Translations under genes and position numbers: made by a program
Source: a virus
Direction: 5' to 3' (one strand)
Length of the DNA: 36,082 nt
IMG/VR virus record: IMGVR_UViG_3300003873_000031
Coordinates: 1-36,082 of that record
Notes under the pieces: generated by a model
Database searches by the model: none
What the model was told of the DNA's origin: nothing
The model's input: only the letters and a program-made list of their open reading frames with translations
In this document: positions 13,374-22,800 of the stretch, piece by piece
Position numbering within the stretch: the first letter of the stretch is position 1
Layout: the number at the start of each line of letters is the position of its first letter

Positions 13374-15108
13374 CATGACACAATATGAACGGTTTAGTGT
13401 TGAACGTAAACAGCTTCAACGTAATGAAAAAGCCCCTAATTGGTACACTACTTCCGGTTATCAGTTACTAAAACAGAAAAACTATTTGCTACCAGGTGAA
13501 ACGCCTGAGGGTATGTACATTCGTATAGCAGATAGAGCTTCACACATAGCAAATGAGATCCTAAGGATACCTCTACCTCCTACATGGGGTTATTCCTCTT
13601 GGAATGATGCCTTTTATTCAATAATGTGGAATGGTTGGATGTCACCATCAACACCAGTATTAACTAACATGGGTAACAATCGTGGACACCCTATAGCATG
13701 TTCAGGTGGTATAATTCCAGATTCGATTGCTGGTTTCTATAGATATTACAGAGAAGTAGCTCAATTGACCCAACGTGGTTATGGGACTTCTGCAGCTCTC
13801 GACTTAATTAGGCCTAGAGGTGAAAGTATTAGTAAGGGTGGTGAAGCTTCTGGGGTGCATCCAGTAATGGACGACTTAGTTACAGTATGCAAAAAAGTAT
13901 CTCAAGGCAATAGCCGTAGAGGTTCGATTGGTAAGTATTTAGACATACTATCTGCAGATTTTGATGAAGTTGCTGACCAAATTTTAGCTGACGATGATGG
14001 CTGGAATGTGGGCTGGAATATAACAGATGATTTCTTAGAACTTATTAAAAAAGATGTCGAAGAAGCTGATAGACGATGGAAAAAAGCATTACGTATAAAA
14101 CTTATTAAAGGTAAAGGTTATTTCCTATTCTTGGATAAAGTAAATCGTACAAATCCTAAGTGGTACACCGATAAAGGGTATAAGGTACACAGTTCAAATT
14201 TATGTTCTGAAATAGCCCTTACCGCCACAGAAGATCAATCCTTCACTTGTGTATTAGCTTCAATGAATGTAGCTAAATATGATGAATGGAAAGATACTAA
14301 AGCTACAGAAATAGCTACAGTATTTTTAGATACGGTAATAGAGGACATGCTTATTAAAGCTAAACAGGAAGTAGGTTTTGAAAAAGTGATAAAATTCACT
14401 GAAGGTTGGAGAGCCATAGGTTTAGGTTTAATGGGAGAGGCTACATACTTTCAAGAACACTCTCTAGTATTTGGAGATTTACAGACTGTTATGCTTAATA
14501 AGTTAATAGTTAAACAACTAAATGAACGTACTCATGAAGTGTCAAAATGGTTAGCTAACGAAATAGGTGAACCTGAATTTCTTAAAGGCTATGGAGAACG
14601 GTTCTCTCACCGTATAGCTATTGCACCTACTATGTCCACAGCTATTATTATGGGTGGAGTATCAGACGGTATAAATCCTATAATAGCTAACTCATATGAA
14701 CAAGACACTGCAGGAGGTACTGTATATCGTATTAACCCTACCTTATTAAATCTAATGAAAGAACGTGGAGTGTATAATAAAAATACCATGAAGCGTATTG
14801 CAGAAGATCAAGGTTCAGTGCAGGCAGAAGACTGGTTATCCCAGCATGAAAAAGATGTCTTTAGGACTGCTTTTGAGATAAATCAAGAGACTATTCTTAA
14901 ATTAGCGTCTGATAGACAACAGGAAATAGACCAATCACAATCTGTAAACTTATTTTTTACTCACGATGTTAAAGAAGAGTATGTATCAGAAATTCATATG
15001 AAAGCTTTGCTAGATCCATATATCAAAAGTTTATACTACATTCGTACACTAAATGGTGCAACTAAAGTTAAAGTAGAAGTTCCAGTATGTGAAGCCTGCA
15101 ATGGGTGA
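13366..15108 (+). CDS. nrdA: class I ribonucleotide reductase, catalytic (alpha) subunit
   Basis: A 580-residue catalytic subunit. Substrate-site residues are intact: C112 (IACSGG, E. coli C225), N278-C280-E282 (SNLCSEI, the N-x-C-x-E active site), C295 (TCVLAS, C462), the PTMST phosphate loop (about 422-426), and the radical-transfer pair Y557/Y558 (SLYYIRT). The C terminus PVCEACNG carries the CxxC pair re-reduced by thioredoxin or glutaredoxin. At 580 residues it is about 180 shorter than E. coli NrdA, and the N-terminal ATP cone is absent, so dATP feedback inhibition through that site should be missing, as in several phage enzymes. An alternative start is ATG 13375. It gives the phage its own dNTP supply. 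Confidence 0.94.
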   Translation: MNNMTQYERFSVERKQLQRNEKAPNWYTTSGYQLLKQKNYLLPGETPEGMYIRIADRASHIANEILRIPLPPTWGYSSWNDAFYSIMWNGWMSPSTPVLTNMGNNRGHPIACSGGIIPDSIAGFYRYYREVAQLTQRGYGTSAALDLIRPRGESISKGGEASGVHPVMDDLVTVCKKVSQGNSRRGSIGKYLDILSADFDEVADQILADDDGWNVGWNITDDFLELIKKDVEEADRRWKKALRIKLIKGKGYFLFLDKVNRTNPKWYTDKGYKVHSSNLCSEIALTATEDQSFTCVLASMNVAKYDEWKDTKATEIATVFLDTVIEDMLIKAKQEVGFEKVIKFTEGWRAIGLGLMGEATYFQEHSLVFGDLQTVMLNKLIVKQLNERTHEVSKWLANEIGEPEFLKGYGERFSHRIAIAPTMSTAIIMGGVSDGINPIIANSYEQDTAGGTVYRINPTLLNLMKERGVYNKNTMKRIAEDQGSVQAEDWLSQHEKDVFRTAFEINQETILKLASDRQQEIDQSQSVNLFFTHDVKEEYVSEIHMKALLDPYIKSLYYIRTLNGATKVKVEVPVCEACNG

Positions 15109-15112
15109 TAAT

Positions 15113-15289
15113 ATGACTAAACAGGAAATACACAGAAAGATTGAACAGTACCGAGTATCAGATGCTCCGGTACACATCAAAGAAGCCGCTATCAAAGCAT
15201 TAGAAGCTAAACTAGTACCTAATGACCAAGAAGCTCACAAACAGTATGTCGAAGGCCTATCAGACGTTTACGACATGCAACAAGATTAA
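15113..15289 (+). CDS. hypothetical protein, 58 aa
   Basis: I use ATG 15113 (MTKQEIHRKI), 4 bases after the nrdA stop. ATG 15101 and GTG 15089 in the same frame would overlap nrdA and lack ribosome sites. The product is soluble, helical and acidic towards its C terminus (GLSDVYDMQQD). Its link to nrdA suggests co-expression with the nucleotide genes, but no function is evident. Confidence 0.6.
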   Translation: MTKQEIHRKIEQYRVSDAPVHIKEAAIKALEAKLVPNDQEAHKQYVEGLSDVYDMQQD

Positions 15290-15298
15290 AGGACACAC

Positions 15299-15823
15299 AT
15301 GAAATTTAAGGAATTTATGGACGTGATTTATTCAATCCATTCACATTTACCAACCGATACGAAATTACCATCAGAAGATTGGTTTAAAACTAACATCCCT
15401 AAGAGTAGTAGAGAAGCCTATTTAGACGCAGCCTTTAGAGAGTTTATATCTATGGACTTAGAGGACTCATTAGATTTTGATATAAAAAGAGTTAAATCAG
15501 AAGTACCAACTGAAGGCATCTATGAAGATACATCTGATACCCTAGTAGGCATTGATGAAACACTAGCTGAAAGAGGCTCTAACTACGGTAAGTTTACCAC
15601 ACAAGCGGAATTATCACAGAAGCTCCAAGTAGCTTTTGATGATCATGTATGCCAGCATGGACAACCAGAAAAATATACTGACTCAATGAATGAAGCTATC
15701 CAACTTATAATACATAAGCTTAGTAGGATTGCTAATGGAAATCCAACATATGACGACTCATGGAGAGATCTAAGCGGATATTCAACTCTCATAGTTAAAG
15801 AATTAAATGGAGAGCTAATCTAA
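15299..15823 (+). CDS. DUF6378-like phage protein, 174 aa
   Basis: The C-terminal half (about residues 88-172) follows the pattern ERGSNYGKF, then a helical stretch, MNEAIQLIIHKLSRIANGNP, and DSWRDLSGYSTLI. I recognise this as the DUF6378 pattern (RG-x-x-Y-G-x-F, then K-x-x-R-I-x-N-G-x-P, then D-S-W-x-D-x-x-G-Y). It is common in phages beside nucleotide metabolism genes, and its helices recall MazG-type NTP pyrophosphohydrolases. The N-terminal 85 residues are unrelated and acidic. AAAGGACACAC precedes the ATG. Position after RNR fits a nucleotide-pool role, but no reaction is established. Confidence 0.6.
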   Translation: MKFKEFMDVIYSIHSHLPTDTKLPSEDWFKTNIPKSSREAYLDAAFREFISMDLEDSLDFDIKRVKSEVPTEGIYEDTSDTLVGIDETLAERGSNYGKFTTQAELSQKLQVAFDDHVCQHGQPEKYTDSMNEAIQLIIHKLSRIANGNPTYDDSWRDLSGYSTLIVKELNGELI

Positions 15824-16305
15824 TGAACATAAATCCAATTAAACAAATTTACCGCTTCAACAAGGAAGCAGGATTACTAAACAAAGGCTACGACGACAGA
15901 CGCGAATCTGCATATCCTATAGAAGAGATGTTAGAAACTTTCGTAGATAGTGAGGGGAAATTAAGTGAATTAGAAGATGATTTACCATCTGAGTTGAATG
16001 ACGTGTTAACAACCTTAACACCTAAACAAGCTTCTAGAATGATTATGGGTACAATAGCACAACCTAATAAACCAACTGAAGTAGACATACTAGATAAACA
16101 CCTAGACTCAATTATATTTAACTTTGGTTCTATTTTTAAACTAGGGCTTACACCTCAACAAGCTATGAGAGCACTAGAGCTAGTCATGAACGCAAATATG
16201 ACAAAACTAAAAGCAGGTCAAGACTCCGAAGGTAAACAAATGAAGCCCTCTAACTTTGTAGGCCCTGAAGAGAAACTACAACACCTCTTAAATGAGCGTA
16301 CATAA
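15823..16305 (+). CDS. hypothetical helical protein, possibly MazG-like, 160 aa
   Basis: A 160-residue helical protein. The N terminus IKQIYRFNKEAGLLNKGYDDRRESAYPIEEMLETF resembles, in segments, the first helices of phage MazG-like proteins (an acidic E-x-x-E spacing in a helix), but the full EExxE...EExD catalytic set is not visible. It overlaps the genes on both sides by one base (TAATG), so it is coupled to the DUF6378-like protein. I treat the MazG link as weak. Confidence 0.55.
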   Translation: MNINPIKQIYRFNKEAGLLNKGYDDRRESAYPIEEMLETFVDSEGKLSELEDDLPSELNDVLTTLTPKQASRMIMGTIAQPNKPTEVDILDKHLDSIIFNFGSIFKLGLTPQQAMRALELVMNANMTKLKAGQDSEGKQMKPSNFVGPEEKLQHLLNERT

Positions 16306-16466
16306 TGACTCTCTCAAATCTTCTACGCACCCTTAAATCACTTGAATCACTAAAAGGTTTAGGTGGTAAGAAATACACCCAAATAAGCATACTAATGGAG
16401 TCTGAAGCCACAGCGCACAATTGCAGTGAAGCCAGACTCCTATTAGCTAAATTAAAAGGAGATTAA
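16305..16466 (+). CDS. hypothetical protein, 53 aa
   Basis: A short gene coupled to the previous one through TAATG and ending directly before the next ATG. The product is helical with a Leu-rich N terminus (TLSNLLRTLKSLESLKGLG) and a C-terminal helix (EARLLLAKLKGD). It could be a small helix-turn-helix-like or adaptor protein. The spacing is the best evidence that it is expressed. Confidence 0.55.
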   Translation: MTLSNLLRTLKSLESLKGLGGKKYTQISILMESEATAHNCSEARLLLAKLKGD

Positions 16467-16694
16467 ATGGTAGAAATAATAATAATAGCAATAGCATTAG
16501 TATTTAATTTTATAATATTAAAAGTTAAAATGGAAAATGGTAATTATTTAAATGCAGTGATAGACGCTTTAGTTTTTATAGTAATTGCGGTTATTATGGG
16601 AGGAACCTTAGGAGGTATGGTAATAGCGGCAGTAGCGAGTGCTATATTTAGTATATACCTAATGTACTACCCAGTCGGTAAAAGGTACTATTGA
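16467..16694 (+). CDS. small membrane protein, 75 aa
   Basis: A very hydrophobic 75-residue protein with a likely membrane span at residues 2-20 (EIIIIAIALVFNFIILK), another at about 30-50 and a third to about 68 with Gly and Ala. It has a basic end (VGKRYY). AAAAGGAG precedes the ATG. It is coupled by ATGA-type overlap to a second membrane protein. Two adjacent small membrane genes at the end of a rightward phage operon could be a holin pair or other lysis factors. No lysin gene is nearby, so that is only a suggestion. Confidence 0.6.
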   Translation: MVEIIIIAIALVFNFIILKVKMENGNYLNAVIDALVFIVIAVIMGGTLGGMVIAAVASAIFSIYLMYYPVGKRYY

Positions 16695-16855
16695 TGTTAT
16701 TTGAAAAACTCTCTGCTCTTATTCAAACTTTAGTTATTGTTATGATGATAGGTGTAACACTTATTGTTACAGTTTACCTATCCTATATTTCAATTCCACT
16801 TATCATCTTATTTATTATAGGGGTATTAACATACACCTATTTTGTTAATAATTAA
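16694..16855 (+). CDS. small membrane protein, 53 aa
   Basis: A 53-residue protein with a short charged N terminus (LFEKLS) and two hydrophobic spans (about residues 9-29 and 33-50). It is the last rightward gene. Its start overlaps the previous stop (TTGATG). Its 3' end overlaps the 3' end of the leftward vRNAP gene by 11 bases, so the two transcription units run into each other with no space for a terminator. Confidence 0.55.
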   Translation: MLFEKLSALIQTLVIVMMIGVTLIVTVYLSYISIPLIILFIIGVLTYTYFVNN

Positions 16856-19800
16856 ATATATTATTTGGGTATATAAACCCACTTCCTACTGCATCTAATG
16901 GGCTACTTATTCTTGTTGGTCCTGTACCAATTATAGACTCAAGGTCAGTCCCTAATGCACTCTCTATGCCAAAGAAAGTTATTACACTTGCTGGTCTTTC
17001 TTTAAACATCATATACTGTGACAATACTGTTCTAAGGTTAAATGAGGGAAATGGTAAAATAAAATAATCACTTAACAATTTAACCATACTTGGCATATTT
17101 TCCTTATAATCAGGTATAGCTTTAACAACTTGTTTTATAGCATCTTCATGTGAATAGCCTTGTTCTTCTGTTAACCACACATAATAAGTATATTTAGATG
17201 TTGCATCTATAAGGTCATTTGTTTCAATACCCGCCTTAACAAACTCAGAGTTTGGAGATAATGTCCATTGTCTCATCATTCCTACTACATCTTCCTCATC
17301 CTTAATCTTTTCCATTTCATCTAATGCTTCATGTATACCTTTTAATTTATCTCCTACACCAGGTATAACCTCTATGTAATCTGCTAATCTATTTAATACT
17401 GCTGTTCCATCAAAACCTACTTTAGATAAAGCAACAATTCTTTTACCTATAGCATTAGTTTCCCCACCCTTATTTAATAAAACTTTTTCTAAAACCTTAT
17501 CAACATCAGCACTTAAACCATATCTAGTTTGTGAATTAGAGGATACAATATCTGAACTTAATGAGTTAACAAAACCAAGTTTTGCTGCCTTATTCATTTC
17601 ATTATCTTTGATACTATCTTCTAATTTGTCTAATTTAGCTTGTATAAGTTTATTATTTGGATTACCAAATAGTTTTAACTGTAATAACGCCATTTCTTTT
17701 TTAGTCTCTTTATACGTTTTAACATCGTCTAAAAAAGCTTTAGAGTGTTTAGCGTTATATGATAATGGTACACCCATTATTGTTAATTGATTGACCGATG
17801 AAGCAGCATCTAATGCTATCTTTTTAGGGTTAACAATTGCCATATTAATCTTAGCTAAAGATACAACGTTTTTAACAACTCTTGTCATCTTTTGTCCCAT
17901 TTTACTTTGAAATAATGGACCTTTATTATAACCTGTTAGCCAATGTGCTATATCTTTTCTAACCCAAGACACTTTCTTATTAAAGTCATTTACATCTGAT
18001 AGTTTTACTTGTATAGGTTTATATTTTGCTTTAATCTCTGCAGAAGCTTTAGAATAATCCATATCTTCTGGTACTTTTAAAAACCAAGGGTGATCAATTG
18101 TATCAGATTGTATAAGATCATTTAACTCTTTAAGTTGTTTAGAACTATCTGAAAAGTCATCAATCTTCATAGTGTATGCTTCTTGTACCACTAAATTTCT
18201 AATACCTTCGGTTTCTCTAAGATGTATCATATTAGTAGTTGAACGAACTAGACTTTCTCCTGGGTTTGTAATTTTACTCATAGTTGTATGTTGATCAGGT
18301 TTTAAAATAACTCTATATTCGTTACCGAACTTTACAATATTACTTTTATGTATATCTACACTGCCATCAGTAATGTAGCTAGAAGGCACGGTAAGATCTT
18401 GGGTAGGTAATTGAACATCGATACCTGCTCCTTGAGCTTGGTGCTTATCTATGAGCTCTCTATAAGCTATTCCTACTTTACCTTCTTTTGTAGCCTCTTG
18501 CAATATCTTCCATCCAGAACTATCTTCATATTGATATCTATTCCTGTTTTCCCACTTAAATATTCTTTTTTGTATCAACTTTTCATAATGAGGTGTTACT
18601 TGTATATCTTTAGCATATCTATCATTTGTAAGTTCTTTGTGCATAAGATGCAATGCCATACTATTATCTTTAATAATTGTGTATAATTCACTATTATGCA
18701 TTGCTAAGTTTTCCATATTTTTAAACTCTGGATCAACTTTTTCTAATGTTTTAAGAGCTAATATAGCTTTAAATTTACTTGTATCTGCACCCTTACCATA
18801 CTTATCATCAACTGATCCAAACCTACTATCTACTACTTCCCCCTCTACTAGCATTGTTGTTAAATCCTCTAAAAACTTTAAATCGCTTTTAGCTGTTGTT
18901 GCTTCTAACTCTGTTAATTTATCTTTAAATTCCTTAGCTTTACCGAGTTCTGGGTATGCTTCAAACATATACTGTAATGGTACAGTTGATGTAATGTCTG
19001 ATAGCGTCTTTTTACCTTCTTTAGTAAAGTCTTTAGTTAAATGATGTATTTGATTCAATGCTTCATTTGTTCTTTCTTGTGTTTCTTTACTAACTTTATC
19101 TGACATTGTTAACACATTTGCTTTTCTGTTAATAAGCTTATCAGGTGTTCTAACATATTCAGCAAGTTGTTGCAATGTATCTGAGCCGTTATATAAGTCT
19201 AATGCAGCACTTTTAGCTCTTAGATATGTTGGATAGCCTTCTAGCATAGTGTCAATATTTTTACTAATTATTTTAGCTTTATGCTCTAAAGGGTTAGTGA
19301 CAACTCTTTCACTAAAATGGTTTATATAATTCAACTTTCTATTTATTGCATTATCTAATCTAGGTAATAAACCTTGTGGAGCAATACTTGAATAACCTAA
19401 TGGTCCTAACTCTTTTTTACTCTTAATTGTATTATTTTTAAAAGATTTACTATCTTGTTTAATATCCACAATAGATTGATTAATTACAGCATTTACTGCA
19501 TTATTTAAATCTTCAATATTTAATCCATCTCTTTCTAACCTACTTACAGCTTTAAGGCTTAAATGAGTCATAATTTTTTTAACTGCTTTTACTATAATAT
19601 TTTTAAGTCTTGTAGAAAATCTAATATTATTTGAATTATCAATCATTTTATAAATTTCTTTAGCAGCTTTAGGTTCTGCTCCTAAAATACTTATTAGTTC
19701 TGCTACCCCTACTTTAGGGTTTTTATCAAACTCTTTAAACACATATGCCAATCTATCATAAGCATTTTCACCTACTGTCCCATCTCTAAAATTATCATTA

Positions 19801-22800
19801 ACAAGTTTTTGTAATTTTGGTATAGCCAATTTTAAATATTTATATTCTGTTGTGTTTTCAATACCATCTTTTGATAACCAAGCAGAAGTAAAACTATGTA
19901 AGATTTCATGACTTGCAAGTTCTTGTAACTCTGATTTATCTTTAATGTTTCCACCAGTCAATTCTGATTCTTTAGTATTTAACAGTATTTCACTACCTTT
20001 TTCATCTGCTACAAACTTATTACTTCCTTTATCTGATACAGTTACTTTTACATTCATGTCTTTTTGTAACTTTAAAAAAGCATTGATTATAGGAGTTTTT
20101 TCACCCTCATCTAATGTTTCAAGATGGATAATACCTTCTTCTGATTTAGTAGCATTTATGGAGTCATTATTACTTTTATTAGTATCAATAGTATCAGCAT
20201 TAACAGGTTTTTCACCGAATAGTACACCAGCATCAGTATTAATCTTTGCTTCTTTAAGTGCTGGAGCAAACTTTTCATTGAATACATCTTGTTGTTTTTG
20301 TATATCTGCTAAAGCTTTAGTATGTTCTTTAGAGCCTTTTTCATAGAATAGGTTAGCATACTCAGTGGCTGCGTGTAATAAAGCTTGTACCTTATTGTAC
20401 TCTTTCATATTCTTTGCCATCTTATCTGAATAAGCATCTATCTGATGTTCTGCATCTTTAGCATTAAGAAACTTTGCATCGTACAAGTTAAGATAATGTC
20501 CACCTGTTGTTATTTGATTATTAGAGTCAATCATATGTGTACCACTAACATCAAATACAGTAAATTGTGGAAGTTTTTTAACTGTTATAGTTCCTGTATC
20601 TTTGTTATATACATTAAACGCTTTTTCAAGTTTAAACCCTATTTTAGGATTAGCAAACATAGTCTTTGCATCAGTTTCCATATTATCAGATATTGGAGGA
20701 GCCATCATGAAATGGTCTTTTAACGTAACCATTCTTTGTAGCTCCTTTTTAGCCATATCAAGGTCTTCTTTAGCTTTAGTCTGTTCTGATACTAAATTAT
20801 CCCATATTTTCTTATTTACCTTTTTCTTTTGACTTTTAATAATCTTAAACTGATTATTTACATGGCTTAAATTAGCTTTTAATGTTTGAACTTTTGAATT
20901 TTGTTCATCAAGTTTTTTACTGAAATGTTCAGATTTGCTTCCTTCATTGAATATGTCTTCTGCTTTACTAAATACATTTTTTGATAATTCACTATAAGCT
21001 GTTAATGCTCCATCTGGCTTACTAAAAAACTCTTTTGCCATAAGACCATAGACTTTAGTAGCTATGCCAGTATTTTTTTTACTGAATAATTTAACAAGAT
21101 TTTCAACATCTTTAGATGTTATTCTATTAGGGTTAGTTTTATCTTTATCTTCACCTAATAGACCTAATACTTCTTTATGCCCATCAGTCAATTCATCAGC
21201 TTTTGAACCATTAAACTCAACACCAATTGCTTCAGCTATACCTTCTGCAATAGTTTTAATTGATGCTATTTTACCTTGACCATAAATCAATGGAATAGCA
21301 GGTAACTTAGCAAAGTTACGCATATTGCCTTTATATATCACCTTTTCCAGTAGTTCTATAGTCTTAACATCCTTGTCAGTTAAAGAAACTTCACCTTTTG
21401 GTATAATCTCTATCTTATTTTTAGTTTTAGTTTTTTGAGTAGTCTTATTAGTAGTAACTTCAATAGCAGGAGTGATGATCTTTTTATTGATATAATCATA
21501 AATACTGTTTAATTTATTTTCAGTATTTGCATCTTCAGCAACTCCAACTTGTTCTAATATTTCTTTAGCCTTAGGAGTTCCAATAGCTTCACCAAGTTTT
21601 AATGTTGCACCATTTGCGCTTGCATCAGGATCGACTAAAAAGTCTGTTGTAAGCATCCTATCTTTACTGTTAACTGCTGCTCTTATATTTTTAATTGCAG
21701 ATATAATTGAAGCATTATGCATAAATGAAGGATTCTTTATTTTCTTTTTTCCATTCATGTAATAGTTAATATTATACAAGGCAGTTAATCTTTCTTCAAT
21801 TGTTGTAGCAGGATTTTCTGAAGTAAGATTGTCAACATGATCTATTAACTGGGATATTGCATTACTTTCAGGAGTATCCTCATTACCAAGTATTGCTTTA
21901 ATCTTTTGTTCTTCAGTTAAAGATTCTGTATCTTTACCTTCTTCATTTATTTTACTAAAAGCTTCATCAGGCATTGCATCCACTAAATATGTTAACAAAT
22001 TAGTAAACGCCTTTTTATCCTCATCAATATTAAAAGTCTTTTCTTCTTTTTCTCCAACACCTACAATATCTCTTATAAGTTTGTTTGATTGTATACTCAT
22101 ATATGCAGCATCATAGTAATCACGTACATTAGCCCCGATATGAGACGAATTAAAGAATATCTTAGCTAAACCATTCTCATCCATTAAACTGCCCATATGC
22201 CCTAGTATATCCTCTAAAGGGGATAATATAGAGGTATTTTTACCGACAATAGACGCATCAGAATAAGATGTATCAATATCTTTACTATATAGACCGAACA
22301 TAGTGTTTAATAAGTCATCTGGATTAAGACTATCATCACTGCTGTTTGTAAAACTATTTTTAAAAAACCCTCTTAAAGGACGTTCTTCCTCTTGATACTT
22401 TTCAGCTAAATGTTTAAAGAAGTTTAAAAAAGGTTGTTTAATATGTTGTTTTGTTTCATTTAAACTCTTCATACCTTCTTTAAATTCTTCTGAATAAGGT
22501 TCACTTGTATTTCTTTTATTATCAATACTCTCAGAATCTAATTTAACATCAACAAATGTAGATGGGACAGCTATTCTTTTAATACCAGATAAAAATAACT
22601 GTAAAGCATCAAGATGTTTTAAGTTCTTGATATCCTCTTGTACTTCAGTTGCTTCTTCTGAAGTTGACCAATTTAACTTCTCTTGTAATCCTTCAGCATA
22701 ACTCATTTCAGTTGGATCAGTTTTACCTGCAGAATGTAAGAATTTAACAAAAGAGTCCACAGGACCTTTACCGTATTCTTTATATAAAGATCCCTCTGTG

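Noticed and set aside
15089-15112. GTG 15089 or ATG 15101 as start of the gene after nrdA
   Set aside because: Both overlap nrdA without a ribosome site; ATG 15113 fits the compact but non-overlapping spacing better.
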